This document shows, piece by piece, positions 10,014 to 18,996 of a DNA stretch of 64,000 nucleotides (its first letter is position 1; each line of letters starts with the position of its first letter). Under the pieces are notes generated by a model. The model saw only the letters and a list, made by a program, of their open reading frames with translations. It did no database searches and had not been told where the DNA came from. The DNA is from Bartonella sp. HY038. Its GTDB lineage: Bacteria > Pseudomonadota > Alphaproteobacteria > Rhizobiales > Rhizobiaceae. The stretch is taken from NCBI RefSeq assembly GCF_014117425.1, contig NZ_CP059725.1:992001-1056000 (forward strand), written 5' to 3'. A program made the translations under genes and the position numbers.

Positions 10014-10286
10014 ATGTATAAAAGCATTCTTATGCTTGCTGGGGTTTTGATGCTTACGGGTTGTTTAACCCTAAGTGGAAATTATCATATTATCGAAATT
10101 GATGCCAAGGGCAATGAAGTTCCTTCCAAGTTGCACCTTTTTGCGCAAGGAAGGGGAATTTATACTATTCGTAATGCCTATTGCGCTACAAAGCCCAATG
10201 CTATTTTGCGCATTATCAATGACGATACTGGGCAAGAATTGAAGAGCGAAAGTCCTTATCGGTGCGGTAAACGTATTTTTAATTAA
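10014..10286 (+). CDS. Small predicted lipoprotein, function unknown
   Basis: A 90-residue protein with a hydrophobic signal segment and a lipobox LTGC at residues 14-17, so it should be lipidated and anchored in an envelope membrane. The mature part of about 74 residues has a Cys pair (YCAT and YRCGK) that could form a disulfide in the periplasm. I do not recognise the family. It stands alone between the cold shock gene and yqgE on the same strand. No clear terminator follows; a poor AT-only hairpin is all that is visible. Confidence 0.7.
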   Translation: MYKSILMLAGVLMLTGCLTLSGNYHIIEIDAKGNEVPSKLHLFAQGRGIYTIRNAYCATKPNAILRIINDDTGQELKSESPYRCGKRIFN

Positions 10287-10566
10287 TAAAAAAGGCATAG
10301 CTTTTATTTAAGTTTAAAAAGAGAAAATCGGGTATAATAAGTGGCAAGGAATTTTTCTCGCCTATTATTGGTTGAAATTGCACATAGGGGGGCATCCTCC
10401 CCTGTGACTGCAATGGGCCTAAAAGCCGCCGCCACCATTATTATTACAAAATTTATATGGAATGTATAATTTTTATTGCAATCATTATTACAAGAAAGTT
10501 TGTTAATTTACTGTAATTTTAATATTTCCTCTTGTTATTCTGAAAATAAGCCATAACCTTAACTAT

Positions 10567-11169
10567 ATGGCAAACATTAATCTTGATCCTCATTCACATA
10601 ATTATCTTAACGGTAAACTTATCGTCGCTATGCCCCATATGGCCGATGAACGGTTTGCACGCGCCGTTATTTATATCTGCGCCCATTCACGAGAAGGCGC
10701 AATGGGTATTATTTTAAATCAGGCGCAAAATTATACTTTTCCAAGCCTTCTGATGCAGCTTCGCCTGATTGATGAGGCGGCAGCTAGTCTTTTGCCACAA
10801 TATTTATGGGATTTACCAATTCGCCAAGGTGGCCCCGTTGATAGAGGGCATGGCTTTGTTTTGCATTCTGATGATTATTGTAGTGATAGTACTATGCCTG
10901 TCTCTGAAGATGTTGGCTTGACTGCAACAGTTGATATTTTGAAGGCTATTGCTCAAGGGCGCGGTCCTAAAAAATCCTTGGTGGCACTTGGCTATGCAGG
11001 TTGGAAAGAAGGGCAATTGGAAGATGAGATTATTGATAATAGCTGGTTGATTGCGCCATGCTCTCAGTCATTGATTTTTGATGGTGCACTTGATGGGCAA
11101 TATCATCGTATTCTTGCATCAATTGGTGTTAATCCTATGCATTTGGTAGGACAGGTGGGAAATAGTTAA
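10567..11169 (+). CDS. YqgE/AlgH family protein (UPF0301)
   Basis: A 200-residue protein of the UPF0301 family. It shows the family's N-terminal GKLIVAMPHMADERFARAVIYICAHS, the GAMGIILNQ segment, RQGGPVDRGHGFVLHS in the middle and ALGYAGWKEGQLEDEI near the C-terminus. The biochemical role is not established; the Pseudomonas homologue AlgH was linked to alginate regulation. It is cytoplasmic by sequence, with no signal or membrane segment. It appears monocistronic, with 640 bp of non-coding sequence following. Confidence 0.9.
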   Translation: MANINLDPHSHNYLNGKLIVAMPHMADERFARAVIYICAHSREGAMGIILNQAQNYTFPSLLMQLRLIDEAAASLLPQYLWDLPIRQGGPVDRGHGFVLHSDDYCSDSTMPVSEDVGLTATVDILKAIAQGRGPKKSLVALGYAGWKEGQLEDEIIDNSWLIAPCSQSLIFDGALDGQYHRILASIGVNPMHLVGQVGNS

Positions 11170-11812
11170 CCTTTCATACTGCTCGTTCAATGCGCTATAA
11201 TCTGTTGATTTTTAAAATTAAACTTTGCTGCCGAGTGCATATCTTAATTCATCTTTGACTAAATCTATTTAGATATCGGGCTGATAATGGCAAAAAGATA
11301 TTTAAAGAAAGATTTAGATATTTTGATGAAAAGGTTTCGCCGTAAGGTGCAAGTCGCTAGCTTGTAGAGATTATCATTGCAAAAAATGCTATTGATATAA
11401 ATGCTTATTATCTTTTACGGGCTACTTTATATTAATGATATCAAGATGGTGTAGTGCTTATCTTATGAAATATTATAAAGATAAAAATGACGGTAATCAT
11501 AGGTTGAAATAGGGTTTTTGCTATTCTTATGTTTTGAAATGACACTGTTTGATAGTGTATCTGTACTTGGTATGGCAAAAAATAGGAGGGGATAATAATT
11601 TTATATTTTATCAAATATTCTAAAATAATTTAGCCCAAGGAGGGCGGCACTTTAGATCAAGCTATGCAATTCGTTTTATTAATCTATTAATTTAAAAAGC
11701 AAAATAGATAAACAAAATTAAGGGTGCAACACTGCACCCCAATGTTAATACAACTGTATTAGGCTAATGAGATCACCAGACTTATGATCTTTAAGCTCTG
11801 ATTTTTATAAAC
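11170..11812. other. 643-bp intergenic region
   Basis: Strongly AT-rich spacer between yqgE and the convergent NDUFS4-like gene. Apart from the terminator at 11722-11739 it holds only very short open frames, for example a 26-codon Lys/Arg-rich frame from 11287 without a ribosome site. No RNA gene is recognisable. Confidence 0.5.
11722..11739 (-). terminator. Terminator of the NDUFS4-like gene
   Basis: Perfect 7-bp arms GGGTGCA/TGCACCC around ACAC. Read on the minus strand the hairpin follows the stop at 11813 and is followed by TTAATTTT. Confidence 0.7.
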
Positions 11813-12118
11813 TCAATGGGTCCAAGGCGCTTTTCTGTCTGACTTAAAATTATCAGAATAAGAAACATTCGCTCTATTTGGCTTATGGGCAGGTTCCACC
11901 CGATAAGCAATGCCTTCAGCCTTAGCATAAGCAATAGCATCTTCTAACGTGTCAAATTGCACACGCAATTGGCTTTTCATGTCGGCAGATGAAGTATATC
12001 CCATTAAAGGATCAATCATCTTGGCCTGTTCTGGCTCATACTGCAAAATCCAATAACCTGTTTTAGCTTGGCCCGACTGCATTGCATTTTTTGCAGGACT
12101 ATAGATACGAGCAACCAT
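11813..12118 (-). CDS. NDUFS4-like NADH dehydrogenase (complex I) accessory subunit
   Basis: A 101-residue protein matching the ETC complex I subunit conserved region (mitochondrial NDUFS4, 18-kDa subunit). It has MVARIYSPAKNAMQSG at the start, YWILQYEP, the MGYTSSADMKSQLRVQFDTLEDAIAYA core and a C-terminal AHKPNRANVSYSDNF. Such homologues are known accessory subunits of alphaproteobacterial complex I, at the membrane-bound enzyme's peripheral arm. The ATG at 12118 is preferred over the GTG at 12124 because GAAGGG lies 9 nt before the ATG but only 3 before the GTG. It is a stand-alone gene, away from any nuo operon. A CHCC zinc protein with the same kind of association is at 46895-47146. Confidence 0.9.
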   Translation of the reverse strand: MVARIYSPAKNAMQSGQAKTGYWILQYEPEQAKMIDPLMGYTSSADMKSQLRVQFDTLEDAIAYAKAEGIAYRVEPAHKPNRANVSYSDNFKSDRKAPWTH

Positions 12119-12124
12119 ATTCAC

Positions 12125-12512
12125 TTACCCTTCAATTTCAATTCAATTATTGAAAGCATATTATATAGAACACTATGCCAGAAAAAGAATAAAATAACCA
12201 TCAAGATTATTTTATAACTTCCAATGCTAAGAATTTTGATTCTTAATCACGGCCATGGCATTCTTATCAACTTTAGTTAAGCGATACAGCCCACAATCAA
12301 TTATTGCAATTAAAATAATTCTAACATGGGTTGGAAATGAAACATTTACGCTTTAGCCCCATAGATAATCAAATAGGGAATAATAAAAAGTTGTTTTGGG
12401 GATTAATAAAATTAGAAGACTTTTTTGGACAAAATATCTAGTATCTAGTAAATTTTTTTTGAAAATATATTTTGCTTGATATTTAATTCTGCCAAATTAC
12501 TATTTAAAGTAA
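12125..12512. other. 388-bp intergenic region
   Basis: AT-rich spacer between the NDUFS4-like gene and tRNA-Pro, both on the minus strand. It must hold promoters for the NDUFS4-like gene, but no motif stands out and no open frame is credible. Confidence 0.5.
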
Positions 12513-12589
<77 letters not shown>

Positions 12590-12961
12590 ACTTTTGTTTA
12601 AGAGTTGGTGTGTCTCTCAAGCGTGTTTGCTGTCTAAAAGGTTTGCTTTGAAAGTGCAAGTCCTTTTTTTAGTTTTTTTAAAAAAAATGTCTTTTTTTTT
12701 ATTTTTTTATGAATTCTGCCGTGGCTGTGGAAAAAAGTTGGCAAAAAAACTAAAAACTAAAATCTATTATGCGCTTGTTTGAAAATTATCGGCCAAATTT
12801 TAAAATATGCCCTGCAATTTTAACTTGGCAATTGACTATTTTCCTATGAGCGAAAACCGCCTCAATAAAATATCGACAACTATTTATAATAGTTGCTGCA
12901 TTATATCGGGCTTTAAATATCATGATTCTTGCAGCGACTTTATGAATTGAGGATTTTGAAA
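12590..12961. other. Intergenic region with poly-T tracts
   Basis: Spacer of about 370 bp between tRNA-Pro and the DUF7000-like gene. It contains long T and A runs at 12660-12710 and no convincing frame; a 62-codon frame at 12594 is an Lys/Phe-rich product of the homopolymers. Confidence 0.5.
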
Positions 12962-13456
12962 ATGACAGATATTAATAAAATAATTGCAGCCTATAGTGAG
13001 CAATTAAAAAATCCGCAAATTAAAGCCGCATATCAATATCTAATAAAGTTTATGATGCGCCTTAAAGGACTTTTTATAAGGGCCGAAGGTGAAAATTTTA
13101 CGTTTGGTAATGTGTCACCTGGCTATATGGACTATAGCTATTTTCCGTTTTACAACGCCTTGGTAAAGCAGCATGGCTTGCGCTTTGGCATTGTGCTCAA
13201 TCATCAAAATATGGCCTTTGAGCTATGGCTGATGGGGCAAAATATGATGATACAAAAGAAGTTTTGGCGCCTTTTTAAAACCAGCCCATGGATGCAAAAT
13301 TATAGCACGATGCCACGCTATAGCGCTTTGGAAGTCCAGCTTTTGAATCAGCCTGATTTCAACCATGAAAAAGAGTTGATGGAGAATATCTTACAAAATG
13401 CTTTGCAGTATATAGGTGAGATTCTGGTTTTCATTGAATCTAATACCCAAACGTAA
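12962..13456 (+). CDS. DUF7000-like protein, function unknown
   Basis: A 164-residue soluble protein. The layout recalls the DUF7000 family: an N-terminal helical region (KMTDINKIIAAYSEQL) followed by KFMMRLKGLF, then FGNVSPGYMDYSYFPF, a strand pair GLRFGIVLNHQNMAFELWLMGQN, and a C-terminal acidic helix (ENILQNALQYIGEIL). The family assignment is from memory of its pattern. GAGGA about 9 nt upstream and the loss of 11 unconserved residues favour the ATG at 12962 over one at 12929. It lies alone before a strong terminator shared with ctrA. No function is known to me. Confidence 0.75.
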   Translation: MTDINKIIAAYSEQLKNPQIKAAYQYLIKFMMRLKGLFIRAEGENFTFGNVSPGYMDYSYFPFYNALVKQHGLRFGIVLNHQNMAFELWLMGQNMMIQKKFWRLFKTSPWMQNYSTMPRYSALEVQLLNQPDFNHEKELMENILQNALQYIGEILVFIESNTQT

Positions 13457-13491
13457 AAAGCCCTTACCTCTTATAGGAGGTAAGGGCTTTT
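13456..13491. terminator. Bidirectional terminator between the DUF7000-like gene and ctrA
   Basis: Perfect 15-bp arms (13456-13470 and 13477-13491, core GCCCTTACCTC) around a 6-nt loop with A/T outer runs. It begins at the stop of the plus-strand gene and ends 25 bp before the ctrA stop. Confidence 0.95.
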
Positions 13492-13516
13492 ATATGCAGC
13501 AATCAAATCTTAAAAT

Positions 13517-14218
13517 TTAAGCGGTTTCACGCAAGATTTCACCATTAGGTTCACGCAAAACATAACCGCGCCCCCAAACAGTTTCAATATAATTTTGACC
13601 ACCAGAAACAGCATCAAGTTTTTTGCGCAATTTACAAATGAAAACGTCAATAATTTTTAATTCTGGCTCATCCATACCACCATAAAGATGGTTTAAGAAC
13701 ATTTCCTTGGTAAGGGTAGTGCCTTTACGCAAAGACAAAAGCTCAAGCATTTGATATTCTTTACCGGTTAAGTGAACGGGAAGACCAGAAATTTCAACTG
13801 TTTTTGCATCAAGGTTAACAATAAGGTCGCCTGTTGCAATCACGGATTGTGCATGGCCTTTAGAACGGCGTACGATTGCATGAATGCGTGCAATAAGCTC
13901 ATCCTTATGGAAAGGTTTGGTCATATAATCATCTGCACCAAAGCCAAGACCACGAACCTTATCTTCAATGCCGCCCATGCCAGAAAGGATAAGAATTGGT
14001 GTCTTAACCTTTGACAAGCGCAATGTGCGCAATACTTCATAACCCGACATATCTGGCAAATTCAAATCAAGCAAAATAATATCGTAATCATATAATTTGC
14101 CGAGATCAACGCCCTCTTCGCCCAGATCGGTAGTATAGATATTGAAGCTTTCTGACTTCAACATTAACTCGATGCTATGGGCTGTTGCATTGTCATCTTC
14201 AATCAACAATACGCGCAT
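13517..14218 (-). CDS. ctrA: Cell cycle response regulator CtrA
   Basis: OmpR-family response regulator that controls cell cycle, division and envelope genes in alphaproteobacteria. It is activated by the CckA-ChpT phosphorelay. The 233-residue product has a receiver domain with acidic pocket Glu7/Asp8/Asp9 and phospho-acceptor Asp51 (LLDLNLPD), Lys in TKPF, and a C-terminal winged-helix DNA-binding domain with [12 protein letters not shown] and WGRGYVLR. It is near-identical in pattern to Brucella and Caulobacter CtrA. The ATG at 14218 follows AAGGGAAA; an upstream in-frame ATG at 14263 would add 15 residues absent from the family. A GANTC site and TTAACCAT motifs lie in its upstream region. 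Confidence 0.97.
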   Translation of the reverse strand: MRVLLIEDDNATAHSIELMLKSESFNIYTTDLGEEGVDLGKLYDYDIILLDLNLPDMSGYEVLRTLRLSKVKTPILILSGMGGIEDKVRGLGFGADDYMTKPFHKDELIARIHAIVRRSKGHAQSVIATGDLIVNLDAKTVEISGLPVHLTGKEYQMLELLSLRKGTTLTKEMFLNHLYGGMDEPELKIIDVFICKLRKKLDAVSGGQNYIETVWGRGYVLREPNGEILRETA

Positions 14219-14902
14219 AATAATTTCCCTTTTCCGCAACCACGAATCGGCCGCCTCGAACAAAACATTGGGTCAATTTTTAAAATGACCCCTCAATTGA
14301 AAAAATTAACCATAAAATACAAGCAACTATTGCCCTTATTTTATCTACTTTTGGCAGCACGCGGAACTGTCGTTGCCTTGTTTGTTAATTTGCCGAAAAA
14401 TGGTTAACAAATTGTTATCCAGTAATGCAAGTCCTTAAAAAAAATTATCTGCGATTAACTTTCCTTAAAAAAACATAAATAAAAAAAATCATATATTTCA
14501 GTAAATTAAAGTGATAACTAATAAATCACTCCTAAAATGACATTTACTAAGTAATTAATATCTTTATTAAAAAACAATGAATTATAGTAAAGACTATTTT
14601 CATAATAAAATTTTGCATTGTCCCTTTAAGTATCGATTATATAGCAATTTTAAGGGCGGGCATTAATGACATGTCAGCCCGTTCACTCATCAATAACACC
14701 CCTCCAATATAATTTCACAGCATTGCCACATTTTTTTTGGTTGTTTACCTCCCTTTAAGTCTCGCCTTTTATATTCATCTCAATCAAATATTTTGCAAAA
14801 ATTTTGCTGTAAGGCTTAGCTTTTTATTTGAGCATTTTTATTTTGAGGGTATTTCACATGATGAAGTTTCATAGGCTTCTTCATGATAGAGGGAGTTTAT
14901 GT
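14219..14902. promoter_or_regulatory. Divergent ctrA / fliJ-like control region
   Basis: This 684-bp AT-rich region holds several regulatory-looking sites. GAATC, a CcrM-type GANTC methylation site, is at 14244-14248, 26 bp upstream of the ctrA start. A 22-bp near-perfect palindrome GGGTCA...TGACCC is at 14270-14291. Two TTAACCAT octamers, the common CtrA half-site, are at 14306-14313 (plus) and 14400-14407 (minus). A TTAA-N6-TTAA pair at 14455-14468 is one base short of the TTAA-N7-TTAA consensus. Autoregulation and methylation control of ctrA are established in Caulobacter; applying them here is inference. No gene is seen. Confidence 0.6.
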
Positions 14903-15289
14903 ATGAAGCCGCGTGAAACGATTGTTAGGCTAAAACTATTCCAAGTGCGTGAAAAGCGTCGACAAATTACCCAACTTGAAACCATGGCATTTGAGTTTCA
15001 ACGCATGGCTAATGAGCTTGAAACGCAAATCGCCAATGAAGAACGCAAAGCGGGCATAACCGACCATAACCATTTTGCCTATCCAACTTTTGCGGCAGCA
15101 GCGCGGCAAAGGCGTGAAAACCTATTAAACTCGGCTAATGATTTGAACATACAAAAAGCCGCAGCTCTTATTGCTTTGCAAGAAGCAGAGGCGGAACTTG
15201 CTAAGGCGCAAGCGATTGAGGTGCGCGATGGTAGTTCTACTCTTGAGGAAACAATTAGCTTTGTTCAACGACGTTCGATGATTGGTTAA
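14903..15289 (+). CDS. FliJ-like coiled-coil protein next to ctrA
   Basis: A 128-residue, mostly helical protein starting MKPRETIVRLKLFQVREKRRQITQLETM. It continues through a coiled coil (FEFQRMANELETQIANEERKAG), a conserved HFAYPTFAAAARQRRENL, and a second Ala/Glu-rich helix. In Rhizobiales this protein divergent from ctrA is usually annotated as flagellar export protein FliJ, a cytoplasmic chaperone-escort component of the flagellar type III exporter. No other flagellar gene is in the window, so the flagellar role is not supported by context. The ATG at 14903 follows AGAGGGAG; an earlier frame start at 14828 would add a non-conserved stretch. Confidence 0.8.
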   Translation: MKPRETIVRLKLFQVREKRRQITQLETMAFEFQRMANELETQIANEERKAGITDHNHFAYPTFAAAARQRRENLLNSANDLNIQKAAALIALQEAEAELAKAQAIEVRDGSSTLEETISFVQRRSMIG

Positions 15290-15635
15290 TATTCTACCAT
15301 CATAAGTTCTATAATTAAAATTCCATTGATTGCAAATTATTTGCGGATTGCTATTCGCAAATAATTTGTTGGTAAAATCATGCGATTAATGCTGATAAAC
15401 TTGAAGTTTTAGAAGTAAATAAAATTAAGATAAATAAAGCTTGGGGGAACAAGGCGTAAGGTGTCATTTTCCTGTCATATAACTTGCCTATGCAGCAGCA
15501 AGTGAGCATTTATCAGAGTAAAAATAACATTTTCACTAAAGATAGATATGCAATGAAGTTTTATTGCTTCAATTTAATTGAATGCTCAAAACTATGCCTT
15601 AGCTTTTTGCTTTGCAATTGACCAATAGGTGATTA
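15290..15635. other. Intergenic region with a 13-bp hairpin
   Basis: A perfect inverted repeat (15333-15345 and 15356-15368, core AAATTATTTGCG) with a 10-nt loop starts 43 bp after the fliJ-like stop and is a possible terminator without a strong T run. The rest, up to the mgtC start, is AT-rich and shows no gene or recognised riboswitch. Confidence 0.5.
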
Positions 15636-16352
15636 ATGAGATTTGCTGAAACTTTTTCACTCTTACCATTTCTTGACACCGCTGTTTGCCTGTTAACAGC
15701 TTTTGTACTCGGTACATTAATTGGTGCAGAGCGCCAATATAGGCAAAGAACTGCAGGTTTACGCACCAATGTGCTTGTTGCAGTAGGGGCGGCCGCTTTT
15801 GTTGATCTTGGCCATCGTTTGGCAGGCAATGCTGAAGCTGTAAGGGTCATTTCCTATGTTGTTTCTGGTATCGGCTTTTTGGGTGCTGGTGTCATCATGA
15901 AAGAAGGCATGAATGTACGCGGGTTAAATACCGCTGCAACTCTTTGGTGTTCGGCGGCTGTTGGTTCTTGTGCGGGCGGCGATATGCTTGCAGAAGCAAC
16001 ATTGCTCACCTTTTTTGTGATATTCGGCAATACAGTATTAAGGCGGCTTGTTAATCTTATCAATCGTATTCCACTAAACGAGGAAACAGGCGAAGCAACC
16101 TATGAAATTCGCTTAACGGTTAATCGCGATGCAGCACCAGAGCTGCGTGAAAAAATGGTAGACCTGTTGGAAAAGGCACAATATCCAGTAAGTGACGTTG
16201 AAATTTATGATCTATCTGGCGATAGGGTAGAGCTGATTGCAACTCTGGTAAGCACCGCCATTGATAAGGATGAAATTGAAGCGGTGGTTAACTTGCTTGA
16301 AAAAGAACGCAATGTACACCATGCCAATTGGGAAAGCAGTACCCGCGAATAA
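15636..16352 (+). CDS. MgtC/SapB family membrane protein
   Basis: A 238-residue inner-membrane protein of the MgtC/SapB family, associated with growth at low Mg2+ and intracellular survival in several pathogens. The N-terminal half has four to five hydrophobic segments with family motifs GTLIGAERQYRQRTAGLRTN, GIGFLGAGVIMKEG and VRGLNTAATLWCSAAVG. The C-terminal half is a soluble ACT-like domain. AGGTGA lies 5 nt before the ATG. It is monocistronic, ending at a terminator shared with the opposing DUF1476 gene. Whether it acts in Mg2+ adaptation or has another MgtC-family role cannot be told from sequence. Confidence 0.9.
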   Translation: MRFAETFSLLPFLDTAVCLLTAFVLGTLIGAERQYRQRTAGLRTNVLVAVGAAAFVDLGHRLAGNAEAVRVISYVVSGIGFLGAGVIMKEGMNVRGLNTAATLWCSAAVGSCAGGDMLAEATLLTFFVIFGNTVLRRLVNLINRIPLNEETGEATYEIRLTVNRDAAPELREKMVDLLEKAQYPVSDVEIYDLSGDRVELIATLVSTAIDKDEIEAVVNLLEKERNVHHANWESSTRE

Positions 16353-16395
16353 AGACCAAGAACTGCGACAAGCCAACAACGCCAGTAGAAATGAA

Positions 16396-16432
16396 AAAAA
16401 AACGCAATACCAATATTGATATTGCGCTTTTT
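16396..16432. terminator. Bidirectional terminator between mgtC and the DUF1476 gene
   Basis: An A run and ACGCAATA (to 16409) pair with TATTGCG-c-TTTTT (16420-16432), a stem with one bulged base. It lies between two convergent stops. Confidence 0.75.
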
Positions 16433-16460
16433 AAATATAGATTGGTTTAAAATAAATATA

Positions 16461-16775
16461 CTAAGTAAGAGACTTAACGGCTTCTTCTAAAAGCACAAAC
16501 ATTTTTTCACGCAATTCATCTTCGCTGACAGCAACATTTGCGGCTTTAAAATCTGCCATAACTTTTTCAACAACATCATTATCACCTGGCTCTTTCAAAT
16601 CAGAAATAACAACTTCTTTAGCATAAGCATCTGCATCTGCACCGGCTTTACCAAGCTTTTCAGCTGCCCATAAGCCAAGCTGACGATTGCGGCGTGCTTC
16701 AGCTTTGAATCGCAAATCAGCATCATGAAAAAATTTATTCTCTAACGCTTCACCGCGTTCACTCATACCACTCAT
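16461..16775 (-). CDS. DUF1476 protein (ATP synthase zeta-type inhibitor)
   Basis: A 104-residue protein of the DUF1476 family, whose Paracoccus member is the zeta subunit that inhibits F1-ATPase. It shows the expected N-terminal ERGEALENKFFHDADLRFKAEARRN, the LGLWAAEKLGK motif and YAKEVVISDLKEPGD, followed by a four-helix acidic C-terminus. GGAGGG at 16781-16785 lies just upstream of the ATG at 16775 and inside a longer in-frame reading from 16793, so it decides the start. It acts in the cytoplasm on membrane-bound F1. The gene is convergent with mgtC and divergent from purC. Confidence 0.9.
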   Translation of the reverse strand: MSGMSERGEALENKFFHDADLRFKAEARRNRQLGLWAAEKLGKAGADADAYAKEVVISDLKEPGDNDVVEKVMADFKAANVAVSEDELREKMFVLLEEAVKSLT

Positions 16776-16975
16776 TGCACCCTCCGAATTCATGGCAACA
16801 AAGAAACTTCTTTAACTACTTGCCGTATAAAAGCGTAACAATCAAGGCGCAATTGTTAAAAACTGTTGTCAATGTTGTTTTTTCTACAATCTTAAGGCTG
16901 CGCATGATTGAGATTCTTTGCGATTTGCTATAGTGAGCTTAAATAGTTTATTTCAATATAGTGAAGAGAGTTGCC

Positions 16976-17740
16976 ATGAACCGTCGTCGTCGCATTTATG
17001 AAGGTAAGGCCAAAATTCTTTATGAAGGGCCAGAACCAGGAACGCTCATCCAGTTTTTCAAAGATGATGCAACAGCATTTAATGCTAAAAAGCATGAAGT
17101 GATTGATGGTAAAGGCGTTCTTAATAATCGTATTTCTGAACGTATATTTACACTGCTAGAAGAAATAGGTATTCCTACCCATTTCATCAAAAGTATTAAT
17201 ATGCGTGAACAGCTCATTCATGCGGTTGAAATAATTCCCCTTGAAGTTGTTGTTCGCAATATTGCCGCGGGTTCTTTTTCTAAGCGTTTAGGCATTGAGG
17301 AAGGCACACCATTACCAAGCCCAATTATTGAGTTTTATTTCAAAAAAGATGAACTTGATGATCCAATGGTTTCAGCAGAGCATATTTTTGCTCTTGGCTG
17401 GGCAAGCCCTTCTGAGCTTGAAGAAATTATGGCGATTGCAAGCCGTATCAATGATTTCCTTAGCGGACTTTTCATTGGCATAGGCATTCGTCTTGTTGAT
17501 TTTAAAATGGAATTTGGTCGCCTTTGGGAAGGCGATATGATGCGCATTGTCCTTGCTGACGAAATTTCCCCTGATTCTTCGCGTCTTTGGGATGTTAATA
17601 CCAATGACAAACTGGATAAGGATCGTTTCCGCCGCGACATGGGTGGCCTCGTTGAGGCTTATCAAGAAGTTGCTCGTCGTCTTGGCATCATTAACGAAAA
17701 TGAAGCACCGCGCCCTAAAGGTCCGGTATTGGTGAAATAG
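16976..17740 (+). CDS. purC: SAICAR synthetase PurC
   Basis: Phosphoribosylaminoimidazole-succinocarboxamide synthase, joining aspartate to CAIR with ATP in purine synthesis. The 254-residue protein begins with [21 protein letters not shown], has the nucleotide site region [24 protein letters not shown], and the signature LVDFKMEFG followed by [21 protein letters not shown] lies 9 nt before the ATG at 16976; a GTG at 16961 would add five residues. It is the first of a purine gene run on the plus strand: purC, purS, purQ, purL. Confidence 0.97.
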   Translation: MNRRRRIYEGKAKILYEGPEPGTLIQFFKDDATAFNAKKHEVIDGKGVLNNRISERIFTLLEEIGIPTHFIKSINMREQLIHAVEIIPLEVVVRNIAAGSFSKRLGIEEGTPLPSPIIEFYFKKDELDDPMVSAEHIFALGWASPSELEEIMAIASRINDFLSGLFIGIGIRLVDFKMEFGRLWEGDMMRIVLADEISPDSSRLWDVNTNDKLDKDRFRRDMGGLVEAYQEVARRLGIINENEAPRPKGPVLVK

Positions 17741-17938
17741 CTCACCAGCTCTTACTGACATGAATTTATAGGCTTTTATTTTCACTTAAATGAGCCATTT
17801 ATTTGCCTTTATATAGGCTTTGTTGCACCTTTAGTGAAAATATAGCCTATAAATGCTATTCTTATAATTCCATTGGTTATTAAATCTCTTATGTGCGTCA
17901 ACAAGCCATAAATCAGCCAAGTAGAAAGATTACAAGTT

Positions 17939-18178
17939 ATGAAAGCCCGTGTCACCGTTACCCTTAAAAACGCTGTTCTTGACCCACAGGGAAAAGCTAT
18001 TGTTGGTGCCTTGGAAGCACTTGATTTTAGTGGTGTTAACTCTGTTCGCCAAGGCAAAGTCTTTGATATTGAACTTGCAACCAATGACAAAGCCGTTGCC
18101 CAAAGCGAATTGCAAGCCATGTGCGAAAAACTATTAGCCAATACTGTTATTGAAAATTTCACCATTGAGATTTTATAA
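17939..18178 (+). CDS. purS: Phosphoribosylformylglycinamidine synthase subunit PurS
   Basis: Small structural subunit of the PurSQL complex, which makes FGAM from FGAR. The 79-residue product has the compact PurS fold: MKARVTVTLKNAVLDPQGKAI, then GALEALDFSGVNSVRQGKVFDI and a C-terminal CEKLLANTVIENFTIEI. Its length is typical. It lies 198 bp after purC and 149 bp before purQ on the same strand, so the purine genes are a loose cluster with long spacers rather than a tight operon. Confidence 0.95.
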   Translation: MKARVTVTLKNAVLDPQGKAIVGALEALDFSGVNSVRQGKVFDIELATNDKAVAQSELQAMCEKLLANTVIENFTIEIL

Positions 18179-18327
18179 TTTCAAAGCAAATTGCCTATAA
18201 TGCAAGCTGCTTAGACCGCCAGTTTATTATATTATCGGCAATTTTAAGATCATAATTTGTGCTGCACTTTAGCTTAAAATCCGCTTATACCAGAAAAGTG
18301 CTCTTGGTTATCTTCAAGGATTTGCAA

Positions 18328-18996
18328 ATGAAAACGGCTGTTATCCAGTTACCAGGCTTAAATCGCGATCGTGATATGATCACCGCTTTGAGCGATATTT
18401 CAGGCACCAAACCAATCACTGTTTGGCAAACAGAAACAACCATTCCTGATGTTGATTTAATCGTTATTCCGGGCGGTTTTTCTTATGGTGACTATTTGCG
18501 CTGTGGTGCAATTGCTGCACGCATGCCGGTTATGCAAGCAATTAAGGAAAAAGCCGCTAAAGGCGTTAAAGTTCTCGGCGTATGCAATGGTTTTCAAATT
18601 TTGCTTGAGGCGGGTCTTTTACCGGGTGCTTTAATGCGCAATACATCGCTTAAATTTGTTTGTCGCGAAGTAAAGCTTGAAATCGCCAATGCAAATACAG
18701 CTTTTACAACCGGCTACCAACAAGGGCAAATTATTCGCTGTCCCGTTGCCCATCATGACGGCAATTACTTTACCGATAGTGAAAGCCTAAAGCAGCTTGA
18801 AGATAATGGTCAGGTAGTTTTACGCTATGCACAAAACACTAATCCTAATGGTTCACTCAACGATATTGCTGGGATCATCAATAAGCAAGGTAATGTGCTT
18901 GGTATGATGCCGCATCCTGAAAATCTTATTGAAAAGGCCCATGGCGGCGATGATGGACGCGCCTTTTTTGCTGGCGCTTTAGGTATTGCAGCATGA
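18328..18996 (+). CDS. purQ: Phosphoribosylformylglycinamidine synthase subunit PurQ
   Basis: Glutaminase subunit of PurSQL. The 222-residue class I amidotransferase has the oxyanion motif [13 protein letters not shown], the nucleophile Cys86 in GVCNGFQ, and the His-Glu pair in HPEN (H196, E198). The ATG at 18328 follows AAGGA; the frame is open upstream to 18259 but without similarity. Its stop overlaps the start of the next gene, a lipoprotein, by the tetranucleotide ATGA, which implies translational coupling. Confidence 0.97.
   Translation: MKTAVIQLPGLNRDRDMITALSDISGTKPITVWQTETTIPDVDLIVIPGGFSYGDYLRCGAIAARMPVMQAIKEKAAKGVKVLGVCNGFQILLEAGLLPGALMRNTSLKFVCREVKLEIANANTAFTTGYQQGQIIRCPVAHHDGNYFTDSESLKQLEDNGQVVLRYAQNTNPNGSLNDIAGIINKQGNVLGMMPHPENLIEKAHGGDDGRAFFAGALGIAA

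Noticed and set aside
10393..10417. GC-rich inverted repeat between the small lipoprotein and yqgE as a terminator
   Set aside because: The arms pair only with mismatches and there is no T run.
11170..11812. Small peptide gene from 11287 (26 Lys/Arg-rich codons)
   Set aside because: No ribosome site, no similarity, and such short frames are expected by chance in this AT-rich spacer.
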